From contig JAFQMN010000001.1 of NCBI GenBank assembly GCA_017414435.1, positions 62,001-126,000 of the forward strand: DNA of 64,000 bases. The letters run 5' to 3'. Made by a program: the position numbers and the translations under genes. The stretch is from Oscillospiraceae bacterium. GTDB lineage: Bacteria; Bacillota; Clostridia; Oscillospirales; Ruminococcaceae. This document shows positions 1 to 10,782 of this stretch, piece by piece; position 1 is the stretch's first letter; the number at the start of each line of letters is the position of its first letter. The notes under the pieces were generated by a model, which had not been told where the DNA came from, ran no database searches, and saw nothing but the letters and a program-made list of their open reading frames with translations.

Positions 1-537
1 AGTTTCTTCATTGGCCGTATGGCACGCGCCTTCGGAAAAGCAGAGAACGATGGCTTTATCAATGGTACCGGTTTGGATATGCCGACAGGCATCCTCTCCG
101 AAAACGGAGCAGCTATTGGCCTAACCGCATCTTCACTCTCCTTCGACAGTGTTATCGAACTCTACTTTTCTGTAGATAAGGATCACCGTGAGAGAAGCGC
201 ATGGCTGATGAACGATGATACTGCGCTGGCGCTTCGTCTCCTGAAGGATGATGCCGGAAATTATATTTGGAATCATTCCAACGATACAATTCTCGGAAAA
301 CCTGTGTATATCAACAACTGTATGCCTTCTGCCGCGCCCGGTGCTAAGCCTATCGCCTTCGGTGACTTCTCCTTCTACTGGATTGTGGAAAGAGATCCGC
401 TCAGCGTCCGCGTCCTGAAAGAAAAGTTCATTGAATCTGGTCAGATCGGATATATGGGCTATGAGTTCCTCGACGGCAAGCTGATCCGCCCGGATGCCGT
501 GAAGGTGTTACAGATAAATAGCGAGGTGTCGGCATGA
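1..537 (+). CDS. HK97-fold phage major capsid protein, C-terminal part (5' end outside window)
   Basis: The reading frame is open from the first base, so the gene is cut by the window edge and only about 178 C-terminal residues are visible. The fragment contains the capsid-like sequence NGTGLDMPTGIL, then a segment about a Met-Asn-Asp-Asp site, then the closing beta-rich part with FGDFSFYWIVERDPLSVRVL. This order is typical of the A-domain and P-domain end of HK97-family major capsid proteins. The next gene overlaps its stop by 4 bases. It is odd that no connector or tail gene follows, only a TnpW-like gene and a recombinase, which points to a deleted prophage or a capsid-carrying satellite. 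Confidence 0.85.
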   Translation, partial: SFFIGRMARAFGKAENDGFINGTGLDMPTGILSENGAAIGLTASSLSFDSVIELYFSVDKDHRERSAWLMNDDTALALRLLKDDAGNYIWNHSNDTILGKPVYINNCMPSAAPGAKPIAFGDFSFYWIVERDPLSVRVLKEKFIESGQIGYMGYEFLDGKLIRPDAVKVLQINSEVSA

Positions 538-728
538 CGGAAAAATACACCTCGACCTACAACGGCAAGCCCTGCCGCAGCACTGAAATGACCATCAGAA
601 ACACGCTCTTTACGGTCATTTCCGTGCAGGGCGATACGGCAAGGGAAACGGCCTACGATAAGATTAAAAAGCTGATACTCGACAATCTCGATGCTGCCTC
701 GAAAAGTTATCAATCTGTACACAGTTAA
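534..728 (+). CDS. TnpW-like small transposon-associated protein
   Basis: This 64-residue protein starts within the stop of the capsid gene (ATGA overlap). It has the compact pattern of a short strand followed by ARETAYDKIKKLIL, which resembles the T-S/A-R-E-T-x-x-D-K-I-x-x-L-I core of small TnpW-type proteins found just upstream of Tn4451-class serine recombinases. The function of that family is not established. Its place directly before the recombinase gene supports the call. Family membership is judged from motif recall only. Confidence 0.6.
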   Translation: MTEKYTSTYNGKPCRSTEMTIRNTLFTVISVQGDTARETAYDKIKKLILDNLDAASKSYQSVHS

Positions 729-760
729 AACACCGAAATGACTTGATAATCCTGCGATAA

Positions 761-2518
<1,758 letters not shown>

Positions 2519-2555
2519 CGGGATTAAAATCCCTTAGTGCAGACCGCCTTCGCGG

Positions 2556-2605
2556 GGATTTTTATCTTTAAATTTACAAACTTAAAAGTTCCGATCTTGT
2601 GTGTT
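2556..2605 (+). repeat. Tail fragment of the host intergenic repeat at the element junction
   Basis: The sequence just after the mobile element matches the tail module of the dispersed repeat. It shares TTATCTTTAAATTTACAA with the inverted copy near 19.84 kb and AGTTCCGATCTT-like sequence with the copy at 30.9 kb. The core and GC hairpin modules are absent, so it is either a remnant or a copy split by the insertion. Confidence 0.5.
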
Positions 2606-2639
2606 TTTAAAAAATCCAAGTACATTTAATTCTTTTTTA

Positions 2640-3089
2640 CTATATTGATTTTATATAAACGTGTATATCTCCACCAGTAAAACATGTGTAATTATTCTTT
2701 AAAAAACACTTTTGAGATGCTATATTATTAGATTTAACCAACCCAATTAAAATATCTGCGTTTTTTTTCACAACTTTAGCAGCAAGCCCTATTATTTTGG
2801 CACCATAACCTTTCTTACGCGCTTCTGGAGCAACCACAAAACCAATATTGCCAATGCGGTCAACAACATCTACTTGTAATTTGCCTATCGCAGATCCTTG
2901 CAACATACATATAAACATAAAACAATTAGGGTCTTGCAATTTGCGCTTAAGCCACAATTCATGTTCCTCCCAAATAATATCATCTTCAGAAAAGCTATTC
3001 TTTTGGGTGTAAAAATCTTTACGCCAATCAAAAAGGAGTTTAGCATCTTTAAAAGTAGCTGGCCTTAATTCTATATTCTCTTCCCGCAT
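2640..3089 (-). CDS. GNAT-family N-acetyltransferase
   Basis: This 149-residue protein has the GNAT order: an N-terminal LRPATFKDAKLLFDWR strand-helix, the middle strand GSAIGKLQVDVVDRIGNIGF, then the acetyl-CoA loop region VVAPEARKKGYGAKII, in which R/K-K-G-Y-G is the pyrophosphate-binding motif A. The C-terminal VKSNNIASQKCFLKNNY is the usual motif B end. Such proteins acetylate amines; the substrate is unknown. The start ATG at 3089 follows an AAGGATGG-like site. It lies 27 bases downstream of holA and is probably co-transcribed with it. Confidence 0.85.
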   Translation of the reverse strand: MREENIELRPATFKDAKLLFDWRKDFYTQKNSFSEDDIIWEEHELWLKRKLQDPNCFMFICMLQGSAIGKLQVDVVDRIGNIGFVVAPEARKKGYGAKIIGLAAKVVKKNADILIGLVKSNNIASQKCFLKNNYTCFTGGDIHVYIKSI

Positions 3090-3116
3090 TCATTCCATCC
3101 TTTTTATATATAAAAT

Positions 3117-4109
3117 TTACTCTGTTCCATGCAAACATAAATTTAACTTACAGATCGCCTCTTGCAGCACTCCCTGTGGTTCTGCCGCAGAAGTTTTTAG
3201 AGTAATATCTGCCTCTTTAAGAATTGTAATGCAATTGCATATAGCCTCTAAAGAGAAGTTTTGAGCCGTTTTAAAAGCGTTTTTTATCCTAAAAGTTTTG
3301 CCTTTAAACGTGTTTTTAAAATCATTTTGCAGCTCAGCTTCAGAATGCTGCCCCATTAAAGCTAGTTTTGCAATTAAAAGATCCGAAAACACAAAACGCA
3401 ACGAACCAACAATTGCTGTAGATTGCTGTGCCTGAGCAAAAAGTTTTGTGAGTGCCGAATATGCATAATTTAAGTCACCCTTAAGCACTGCATTGCCTAA
3501 CTTAAAAATATTCTGCTCCGGTTCATAGCTTACCATTAAATCTATATCTTCTTCAGTAATTTGCTCTTTATTAAACGCTTTGGCATAAGCGCAAAGTTTG
3601 GCGAATTCATTGCTTAAAAGCAGCGGATCGTTTTCACAGCGCTCTACAATATCTGCACAAGAAAGCTTATTTATCTTTATATGTTTTCCTCTGAACATAT
3701 TCTGCAACATCTCTGCCGATTCCTGCTCCGACCGAACATTTAACTCCATAATCTCTGCCGAAGCAAAAAGAGTTGTTAATAATTTCCTTGCTGGTTGCAG
3801 CAGATTTTCTTCTGTCCTAACAAATATAAGCGTTGTGTTATTAGAAAGTGAACTTAAACATTCCTCTAGCATTTTTAGCTCTTTCTTTTTCAGTTTCTCC
3901 CATAAAAAATCATAAACAATAACACAGCGGTTACCTGCTCCAAACGGTACAGTTTGAGCTGTGGTTATAATATCTTCAAGAGAAAAATCATCTTTCAATA
4001 CAGTTTTATTAAACTCCTCCGAGATATCGCTAGTAGAGATCAACTTTTGCACAAATTCTTGCTTGGCTTTTGCGTTGCTGCCGTAAATTACATATAAGTT
4101 TTTGTGCAT
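3117..4109 (-). CDS. holA: DNA polymerase III, delta subunit
   Basis: At 330 residues this is the normal length for the clamp-loader delta subunit, which opens the beta clamp during replication. The N-terminal LYVIYGSNAKAKQEFVQKL segment is the family's degenerate nucleotide-binding start. The region with CVIVYDFLWEKLKKKELKMLEE and the C-terminal helical collar with LAKLALMGQHS are also typical. An AGGTTTTAA-type ribosome site precedes ATG 4109. holA in Firmicutes commonly sits near comEC and rpsT; here its neighbours are a GNAT gene downstream and a divergent terminase pair upstream. Confidence 0.9.
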   Translation of the reverse strand: MHKNLYVIYGSNAKAKQEFVQKLISTSDISEEFNKTVLKDDFSLEDIITTAQTVPFGAGNRCVIVYDFLWEKLKKKELKMLEECLSSLSNNTTLIFVRTEENLLQPARKLLTTLFASAEIMELNVRSEQESAEMLQNMFRGKHIKINKLSCADIVERCENDPLLLSNEFAKLCAYAKAFNKEQITEEDIDLMVSYEPEQNIFKLGNAVLKGDLNYAYSALTKLFAQAQQSTAIVGSLRFVFSDLLIAKLALMGQHSEAELQNDFKNTFKGKTFRIKNAFKTAQNFSLEAICNCITILKEADITLKTSAAEPQGVLQEAICKLNLCLHGTE

Positions 4110-4239
4110 ATTAAAACCTCCAAATATACTTACCTATTTTTATTATTTTAACATACCATTAATACTTAGTCAATTTTAAGAGTTGCTTGTTTGCCTGCAA
4201 CTTTTTTTCTCTTTAATTCAACAATTACTGGAGGTTTTG

Positions 4240-4590
4240 ATGTTTATGAATAAGAAGAAAAATAAATACATAAAAATACAGGAACAAACCATAAAAGAGC
4301 TGCAAAAGATCGCAATAGAAGCGTCTGATAATATTGCCAAAATTTTGTTCTGCGATATAAAAGATCAAAAAAAAGAATTAAAATCTATAGATCTTTCTAA
4401 TATCACTAAAATAAAAAAAGATGCCGATGGCGGACTTGAAGTTACTTTTATTGATCGTTTAAAAGCACTTACCATTTTAAGTGAACTAAGCAGAAAACTT
4501 GCCGAAGCTGAACAAGAGAAAAATATATTCGATTTTGTAGATGAAGGCGCCAAAAAGCTGGCACAAAAATGGGAAAAGCAAAATGGTTAA
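4240..4590 (+). CDS. Phage terminase small subunit-like protein
   Basis: This 116-residue, lysine-rich, helical protein ends with the segment DADGGLEVTFIDRLKALTIL followed by SELSRKLAEA, a layout seen in PBSX-type terminase small subunits, which bind packaging sites and stimulate the large subunit. CTGGAGG at 4228-4234 selects ATG 4240, although a second ATG at 4246 is possible. Its stop overlaps the start of the large-subunit gene by 8 bases, so the two are translationally coupled. No other phage genes are adjacent and base composition matches the chromosome. Confidence 0.65.
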   Translation: MFMNKKKNKYIKIQEQTIKELQKIAIEASDNIAKILFCDIKDQKKELKSIDLSNITKIKKDADGGLEVTFIDRLKALTILSELSRKLAEAEQEKNIFDFVDEGAKKLAQKWEKQNG

Positions 4591-5842
4591 ACACATTATA
4601 TTTTCCCAAAAGCAGCTTGTTGTTTTAAACTGGTGGAATAAAATTTCGCCATATTATAACTATCAAGCTATTATCTGCGATGGCGCAATTAGAAGCGGTA
4701 AAACATTCGCCACAACACTTTCATTTATTATATGGGCGCAAAAAAACTTTAAAAACGCTGCATTTGCAATCTGCGGCAAAACAATTATCTCTGCCTTGCG
4801 AAATGTTGTTTACCCTATACTTCCACTCCTTAAAAGTTTGGGTCTTAAAATTAAATATAACAAGTCTAAAAATTATTTTGATATATTAAAAGCTACTAGT
4901 TCAAATCGGTTCTACATATTCGGCGGCAAAGATGAAATGGCTGCCAGTTTTATTCAAGGTATTACTTTAGCCGGTGTTATGTTCGACGAAGTGGCTTTGC
5001 AGCCCGAATCTTTTGTGGAGCAGGCAATTGCCAGATGCTCGGTAACAAATTCTAAATTGTGGTTTAACTGCAACCCAGAAGGAACGCAGCACTGGTTTTA
5101 TAAAAAATGGATTGAAAATCCGCCTAAAATTAAAACTTTATACCTCCATTTTACAATGGAAGATAACCTTTCTTTGGCACCAGAAATTAAAGAAAGATAT
5201 AAACTTCTTTATTCTGGCGCATTTTACAAGCGTTTTATAGAAGGGGTTTGGTGCAGTGCAGATGGCCTTGTTTATCAGAACTTTGACCCTTTAAAACATA
5301 CCACAGATAATCTGCCGGATAACTTTTCAAAATATTATATTTCCTGCGATTACGGCATAACAAACCCAATGGCTTTTGGGCTGTGGGGGTTGCACAGCGG
5401 CGTGTGGTATAGAATTGCAGAATATTATTATGATTCTAAAAAAAGCGGCCAAAGAAAAACAGATGAAGAATATTATAACGACCTAATTAAATTTGCTGGC
5501 AACAACAATATTTCTGCAATTATAATAGACCCTTCGGCTTCTAGTTTTATTGAATGTATTAAACGCAGAAGAAAATTCAAAGTAATAAAAGCTAAAAACG
5601 ATGTGATCTCTGGTATTAATCTAGTGAGCGAAGCATTAAATTCCAAAAAGATTATTATCTCTAAAAGCTGTAAAAACTGTATTCGTGAATTTGCTCTTTA
5701 TGAATGGGCCAAAAATTGCTCAAAAGATGAGCCAAAAAAGCAAAATGACCACACTATGGATGAGATCAGATATTTTGTAGTCACAATTGTAATGCCAAAA
5801 CAAAAACAACCAAATTTTCTGCCAATGTTTAGCGCAATTTAA
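4583..5842 (+). CDS. Phage terminase large subunit (PBSX type)
   Basis: This 419-residue packaging motor subunit has a Walker A region GAIRSGKT at residues 34-41, a Walker B-like VMFDEVAL near residue 133, and a C-terminal nuclease-type domain with acidic residues in CDYGITNPMA and IIIDPSAS. Length is near that of intact PBSX-family large subunits. A longer frame opens at 4541, but ATG 4583 lies in the overlap with the small subunit and begins the conserved part. It ends just before a strong terminator. There are no portal, capsid or tail genes nearby, so this is an isolated packaging pair. Confidence 0.88.
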   Translation: MVKHIIFSQKQLVVLNWWNKISPYYNYQAIICDGAIRSGKTFATTLSFIIWAQKNFKNAAFAICGKTIISALRNVVYPILPLLKSLGLKIKYNKSKNYFDILKATSSNRFYIFGGKDEMAASFIQGITLAGVMFDEVALQPESFVEQAIARCSVTNSKLWFNCNPEGTQHWFYKKWIENPPKIKTLYLHFTMEDNLSLAPEIKERYKLLYSGAFYKRFIEGVWCSADGLVYQNFDPLKHTTDNLPDNFSKYYISCDYGITNPMAFGLWGLHSGVWYRIAEYYYDSKKSGQRKTDEEYYNDLIKFAGNNNISAIIIDPSASSFIECIKRRRKFKVIKAKNDVISGINLVSEALNSKKIIISKSCKNCIREFALYEWAKNCSKDEPKKQNDHTMDEIRYFVVTIVMPKQKQPNFLPMFSAI

Positions 5843-5856
5843 TATTTTGGATTTTT

Positions 5857-5884
5857 AAAAGCCCTCATATAAGGGCTTTTTATT
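5857..5884 (+). terminator. Rho-independent terminator after the terminase pair
   Basis: AAAAGCCCT pairs with AGGGCTTTT across a 6-base loop and continues into a T-rich tail. Confidence 0.85.
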
Positions 5885-5999
5885 ATACTTAAAACCCGCT
5901 AAATTTATAAACAATGCTAAAGGGGTAGCTTTTTACACCATTTTGAGATATAATGTTAATTAAGCATTATAACGAATTTGTAGAAAGGGTAGAAATTAT

Positions 6000-7283
6000 A
6001 TGAAGCAGGATATTTTAGCTCCAAGAGGAACACAAGACTTATTTGGAAAGCGCGCTTACAGATGGCACGAAATCAAAAAAATTATAAGAAATATAATGGA
6101 TTTATATGGCCTGAGCGAGATTATCACTCCCACATTTGAATACACAGAACTGTTTACAAGGTCGGTTGGTGAAGAAACAGATGTTGTGCAAAAAGAAATG
6201 TATACATTTTTAGATAAAGGCGGCAGATCTATTACCTTGCGGCCAGAAGGTACAGCTGGAGCTGTGCGTGCCTGTATTCAAAATAATCTTTTGCAGGGCA
6301 ATTTGCCTCTTAAGTTGTTCTATTTTGCAAATTGTTTTAGATACGAAAAACCTCAAGCTGGCCGTTTTAGAGAATTAAATCAGTTCGGCGTAGAGATTTT
6401 TGGTGCAAGCGGAGTTGAAATTGAAGTTGATATGATCTCTATGCTAATGCGAATTTTTGCTGAGTTTAAAATCACAAAAGGTCTCACCTTGGCAATAAAT
6501 TCAATTGGCTGCAAAGTTTGTAGGAAGTCTTATGTTGATGCGTTAAATGAATATTTTGCAAAACACAAAGAAAGTTATTGTAGCACATGCCAAACCCGTA
6601 TGAACAAAAACCCTCTGCGCGTGCTAGATTGCAAAGAAGAAAAATGCAGCGCACTAAACGAAGCTGCGCCTAAAATCACGGAATATCTTTGCTCCGACTG
6701 CAAAAAAGAATTTGTTCGTCTGCAAAACCTGCTGCAATTAAACGGCATTGCATTCAAAATAGATAATAAACTTGTGAGAGGGTTAGATTATTATAACCGA
6801 ACTGTTTTTGAATTTATTGCAAAAACTCCAGACGGAAAGAATTTAACTGTTTGTGGTGGCGGCCGTTACGATGAACTGGTGCAAAGTTTAGGCGGGCCGC
6901 AAACTCCTGCATTTGGTTTTGGCATAGGGCTCGAGCGGTTACTTATGCTGCTTGAAGAGCAAAATTATGAATTTAACGCACCAAAGAGTTGTGATGTGTT
7001 TATTGTAAACGCCAGTAAAGAAAACTTGGACGCAGAAACTCTTGCATGGCAGCTGCTTGCAGACTTGCGAAAGCAGAATATAGCTTCGGAATTAGATGTT
7101 ATGCAGAGAAGTGTTAAAGCACAATTTAAATATGCCGATAAAATAAATGCCAACTTTTGCGTTGTAATTGGTGAGGATGAATGCAAAACTAAAATGTTAA
7201 CACTTAAAAATATGAAAAGCTCAGAAGAAAAACAACTGGCATATGAAGAAGTTTTAAATTATTTATGCCAGCAGCAGCAATAA
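6000..7283 (+). CDS. hisS: Histidyl-tRNA synthetase
   Basis: This 427-residue class II synthetase charges tRNA-His. It opens with the characteristic APRGTQDLFG, followed by motif 1 (ITPTFEYTELFTRSVGEETD), motif 2 with FRYEKPQAGRFREL, the histidine motif GLDYYNRTVFE, and the C-terminal GGGRYDELV and GFGIGLERL segments. The start ATG at 6000 follows GAAAGGG. It is probably monocistronic: a terminator lies upstream, and a parS-like palindrome follows 3 bases after its stop. Confidence 0.96.
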   Translation: MKQDILAPRGTQDLFGKRAYRWHEIKKIIRNIMDLYGLSEIITPTFEYTELFTRSVGEETDVVQKEMYTFLDKGGRSITLRPEGTAGAVRACIQNNLLQGNLPLKLFYFANCFRYEKPQAGRFRELNQFGVEIFGASGVEIEVDMISMLMRIFAEFKITKGLTLAINSIGCKVCRKSYVDALNEYFAKHKESYCSTCQTRMNKNPLRVLDCKEEKCSALNEAAPKITEYLCSDCKKEFVRLQNLLQLNGIAFKIDNKLVRGLDYYNRTVFEFIAKTPDGKNLTVCGGGRYDELVQSLGGPQTPAFGFGIGLERLLMLLEEQNYEFNAPKSCDVFIVNASKENLDAETLAWQLLADLRKQNIASELDVMQRSVKAQFKYADKINANFCVVIGEDECKTKMLTLKNMKSSEEKQLAYEEVLNYLCQQQQ

Positions 7284-7286
7284 AAT

Positions 7287-7302
7287 TGTTCCACGTGGAA
7301 CT
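7287..7302. promoter_or_regulatory. parS-like palindrome (copy A, remnant without repeat arms)
   Basis: TGTTCCACGTGGAACT matches the 16-base palindrome TGTTCCACGTGGAACA found in seven other places here, except for the last base. Only traces of the surrounding repeat remain (ATCAACATTTTG). It lies in the hisS to glycosyltransferase gap. Likeness to the ParB-binding consensus TGTTNCACGTGAAACA is established knowledge; binding is not shown. Confidence 0.6.
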
Positions 7303-7349
7303 GTAATCAACATTTTGCTCAACTTAAGTAATGGGCTGGAGGAATTTAA

Positions 7350-8636
7350 TTGATTAGTGTTATAATTCCGTTTTATAACTATAAAAATGTAGAAAGATTT
7401 ATGGTTTGGCGGTATCTTTTGAACCAGCAAAATTTAAATGATCTAGAAATTATTGTAATAAACGATGATTCTGAAAAAGAATATGTAAAAATATTAAAAG
7501 AAGAAACCTCTGAACTTAAAAACATTAAGATTATTAACCTGCCTAAACATAACGGGTTTTCTGCTGCTTTAAACAAAGGGATTTCTTGTGCAAACGGTGA
7601 ACTTCTTGCTTTTTGGAAACCGAGTGATATATTTGCGGCAGACGCCTTAAAAAAATTAGAAGACGCTATTTGCGGGTTCGACTTGGCTGTGTGTTCAATT
7701 GGGTTTTTAAACACAGATGTGACCATACCAGAAGAAATTAACCCAATGAGTTACACAGCAAACAAAAACTGCGAGAATGTAGTTCTAACACTGCTCAACC
7801 AAAACTTATTTTCACCGCTTGGTAATAAACTGTACCGCAAAGAGATTATTACAAAAAATAATTTAACTTTCGATGAACTGGCCTCTGAATGGAATGCGGA
7901 CGAACTTTTTAATCTAGAATATTTTGCGTGTGCAAAAAGTGTAAATGTAATAAGTAACCCGTTATATACCATTGCCACAGTACCCCTGGCAGACTTTATG
8001 TTGTTTGATGAAAAACGTCTGCTTACGGAATATAAAACTTGGCTCGGTTATTTAAAGTTAATCTCTTGCTTAAAGCTGGGTGCAAAAACGCAAAGCTTGG
8101 CAGAAACCTTGTTCTTAAATAAAATATACCTTGCCATAGCTAACTTTGAGCGTGCTCCTTGGCAGATTGAAGATAAATTACAGTTTCTGCAGACGATCTT
8201 TAACGATGAGCTTATAAATTCTATTATTGCAAAAAAAGAAGAGGAATTCTCGTTTTGTTATTATTTTACTGAATATCTAATCTTAGCAATTTTAGATGGT
8301 GAATTTGGTACGCACTATGTGCAGGATTTTCAGTATGCACTGGAAAGTATGATATACGATACCCACGCGGAACTTATTAATAACGATAACCTGTTAGCCG
8401 CATTGCATAAAACGCGTAAGATGAATGCAAAAGATAACTTTTTAGTGCCAATTGTGCAGGCAGATATATATCTTTCTTTGCTGTATTCTAATGCGCGCAG
8501 CGGCAAATTTGTACCGGAATATTTTAACACCTGCAAAGAAAAATGTTTAGAAGCAATTAATCATACAGATAATAAATACGCTTATGGCAAGCACATTTAT
8601 GACGCTGTGAGTTTAAATTTAACCGAAGGTATGTGA
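7350..8636 (+). CDS. Family 2 glycosyltransferase (GT-A fold)
   Basis: This 428-residue protein begins SVIIPFYNYKN and continues with LNDLEIIVINDDSE and LPKHNGFSAALNKGI, the donor-nucleotide binding region of GT2 enzymes. FWKPSDIF takes the place of the usual DxD region. The C-terminal 250 residues are helical and not recognised. The start is TTG at 7350 behind GGAGG at 7339-7343. The next gene begins 6 bases after its stop and also looks like a glycosyltransferase, so the pair probably makes a surface glycan or modifies a surface protein. Confidence 0.82.
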   Translation: MISVIIPFYNYKNVERFMVWRYLLNQQNLNDLEIIVINDDSEKEYVKILKEETSELKNIKIINLPKHNGFSAALNKGISCANGELLAFWKPSDIFAADALKKLEDAICGFDLAVCSIGFLNTDVTIPEEINPMSYTANKNCENVVLTLLNQNLFSPLGNKLYRKEIITKNNLTFDELASEWNADELFNLEYFACAKSVNVISNPLYTIATVPLADFMLFDEKRLLTEYKTWLGYLKLISCLKLGAKTQSLAETLFLNKIYLAIANFERAPWQIEDKLQFLQTIFNDELINSIIAKKEEEFSFCYYFTEYLILAILDGEFGTHYVQDFQYALESMIYDTHAELINNDNLLAALHKTRKMNAKDNFLVPIVQADIYLSLLYSNARSGKFVPEYFNTCKEKCLEAINHTDNKYAYGKHIYDAVSLNLTEGM

Positions 8637-8642
8637 GCATTT

Positions 8643-9797
8643 ATGATATGTTTTTCTGGCGGAAGTCCATATCAGTTCATTAATATAATCAATCTTAAAC
8701 GGAATGTTTTAAACAACGCTCCGGGTGATCTTTTAGCGCATACTTTGGGCGGCTACAACGATATGAGTACAGTAACTCAAAGGATTAAAGAACTTGGAAT
8801 TTTTGAAAACGTTTATGAATTTAAAGTGGATTCCTCAGATGATTCTAAAGAAGTGCTGAATGAAGAATTATTCGGGCTTGGTGGTAATAAAACTTCTAAT
8901 TATATCAATTCACTTAGTCTAGACGGCTCTTTTGACGTTACTAAAAAAACATATTCCGCACTTTATGCGGCTTCTGGTTTGAGTTTTAATGTTAAATTAT
9001 TCAGCTACTTCGGCAGTAGGAATAAAGAGTTTAAATGCTATTTTTATGACGAGGGTATAGGGCAATATTACAGCAAATATCGTTTATATAATAATAGAGA
9101 TCTTATATTTGCCAACGATTATAATGTAGCTTTATTGTTAAAATATAAATCGCTAATGCCGCAAGCAACAGGTCGGTTTCTTTATGAGCCTAGTTTAATT
9201 GGGTTTGCGAATTTTAATAAAATAGCGCCTTTGCCCAAAATAGATTTAAACGACAAAGAACTTATTGAAATTTATAACCACATATTCAATTACGAACCCG
9301 ATGAAGCGTTTGAAAACAGTAAAATAATATTCTTTAACAGCGGCTTTTTTTATAAAGAACGAGCTGAACAAGAATTAGAAATGCTAAAAATTATAGAAAA
9401 ATACGTAAGAAAAGAGGACTTTGCAGTAAAATTCCATCCATCGGTTGCTAAAGTGCCGGTGGAATATGAAGGGTATCAAACCATGAAATTAAAGCAGATC
9501 CCTTTTGAATCGTTTATTATGAATAATAAATCATCTGCAAAAAAAATCCTAATAAGCACATGTTCTAGCGCTATGTTAACACCTAAATTAGTTTTTGGTT
9601 TAGAACCTCAGTTTGTGTATTTAGATAAACCAATTGAAAGTGAAAAGGAAGAAACAAAAGCAACTTCTGCTTTTCAGTCAGGTGAACTTTCTATCTTTAA
9701 CAAAGTAAAAGCGATTTATAATAATCCGCAAAAAGTGCATCGAGTTTCTAACAATAATGAATTCGAAGAGTTTATAAAAAATTTAAAACTCTCTTAA
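8643..9797 (+). CDS. Putative GT52 / polysialyltransferase-like glycosyltransferase
   Basis: This 384-residue protein opens with MICFSGGSPYQFINIINLK, includes CYFYDEGIGQYYSKYR in the middle, and carries VKFHPSVAKVP near residue 262 and ILISTCSSAMLTPK near residue 300. The HP motif and the later Ser/Thr-rich motif are the hallmarks of the GT52 and polysialyltransferase-like GT-B group that uses nucleotide sugars such as CMP-sialic acid. The actual donor is unknown. It follows the GT2 gene by 6 bases and is probably its partner. No sialic acid synthesis genes are visible. Confidence 0.6.
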   Translation: MICFSGGSPYQFINIINLKRNVLNNAPGDLLAHTLGGYNDMSTVTQRIKELGIFENVYEFKVDSSDDSKEVLNEELFGLGGNKTSNYINSLSLDGSFDVTKKTYSALYAASGLSFNVKLFSYFGSRNKEFKCYFYDEGIGQYYSKYRLYNNRDLIFANDYNVALLLKYKSLMPQATGRFLYEPSLIGFANFNKIAPLPKIDLNDKELIEIYNHIFNYEPDEAFENSKIIFFNSGFFYKERAEQELEMLKIIEKYVRKEDFAVKFHPSVAKVPVEYEGYQTMKLKQIPFESFIMNNKSSAKKILISTCSSAMLTPKLVFGLEPQFVYLDKPIESEKEETKATSAFQSGELSIFNKVKAIYNNPQKVHRVSNNNEFEEFIKNLKLS

Positions 9798-9828
9798 CTC
9801 TTAATTAATCTACAAAAGGTGGCTTCTT

Positions 9829-10761
9829 ATGGCATATATTCATAACAAAAACAAGAACCAAAACGAAAATATATCAGACCTACTCATTGCCCTGCTGTTC
9901 ATTCTGCCGCTTGCTGTTATCTACTACGGTTTTAATGTAATATTTCGCTGCGGATTTGCCGTACTCTTATGCTGTTTTTTCGATTTTTACGGCCAAAAAC
10001 TATTTTTTGGTGAAATACGTGATAAAAATATATCGCCAGTAGCAACCGGCTTAATTATAGCTTTTTTACTGCCCAGTGGAGCTGGCTTTTGGTTTTATGT
10101 TCTGGCATGTTTAGTGGCAATTTTTGTAGCTAAATTACCTTTTGGTGGCTATGGTAACAATATATTTAACCCCGCCGCTGCGGGCTTAAGTTTTGTGGCT
10201 ATTAGTTTTAAAGCTAGTTTTTTTAGCTATTCCCTGCCGCTTAAAAACGAAACCTCTGTTGCAGGCACTATACTTTCCTCACTTAAAGATGGTGCAGAAC
10301 CGGTGATTGAAAAATTCCATGCGTTTATCGGCAATCAGCCCGGAGCAATAGGTTGTACTCAAATTCTAATGATCTGCGTTAGTTTAGCATTTTTAATATA
10401 TAAAAAAGCCATTGCACCTAAAATCACCTTTTCTTTTTTAGGAACATGTGCATTAATCTCATTTTTATTACCAAGAATCCCGGAGCAACGGTTAAATTCC
10501 GTCTTTTATGAGCTATGCTCCGGCATGCTGTTCTTTGCTGCAGTTTTTATGCTAACCGACCCTGTTACTGCGCCAAAGTTTACTCAAAGTCAAATTATCT
10601 ATGGTATATTTGCAGGCATACTTACAATGGTATTTAGATACAAAGGAGATCTTGAAGAAGGCGTGTTATTTGCCATGCTGCTTGCTAACGCTGTTGTGAC
10701 TATTTTAGATGGCTTCTTTAAAAGATATCTTAAAATCAAAAAAAGAACGGCAGAAAACTAA
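9829..10761 (+). CDS. rnfD-like: RnfD/NqrB-family membrane protein (orphan)
   Basis: This 310-residue polytopic membrane protein belongs to the NqrB/RnfD/RnfE family by its hydrophobic pattern and the segment LPFGGYGNNIFNPAAAG at about residues 105-121. In Rnf and Nqr complexes this subunit carries a flavin and takes part in ion pumping. The usual covalent FMN motif (S-G-A-T/S-T class) is not clear here; the matching region reads NETSVAGTILSSL. No rnfA, B, C, E or G gene is nearby: glycosyltransferase genes precede it and glmS follows 21 bases later. The role as an electron-transport subunit is therefore uncertain. Confidence 0.75.
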   Translation: MAYIHNKNKNQNENISDLLIALLFILPLAVIYYGFNVIFRCGFAVLLCCFFDFYGQKLFFGEIRDKNISPVATGLIIAFLLPSGAGFWFYVLACLVAIFVAKLPFGGYGNNIFNPAAAGLSFVAISFKASFFSYSLPLKNETSVAGTILSSLKDGAEPVIEKFHAFIGNQPGAIGCTQILMICVSLAFLIYKKAIAPKITFSFLGTCALISFLLPRIPEQRLNSVFYELCSGMLFFAAVFMLTDPVTAPKFTQSQIIYGIFAGILTMVFRYKGDLEEGVLFAMLLANAVVTILDGFFKRYLKIKKRTAEN

Positions 10762-10782
10762 CTTTTATGGAGGAAGAATTTG

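Noticed and set aside
5885..5999. T-box leader for hisS
   Set aside because: The leader is only about 115 bases and shows no T-box sequence or antiterminator stem.
10762..10782. Possible glmS ribozyme
   Set aside because: The gap before glmS is only 21 bases, too short for the ribozyme.
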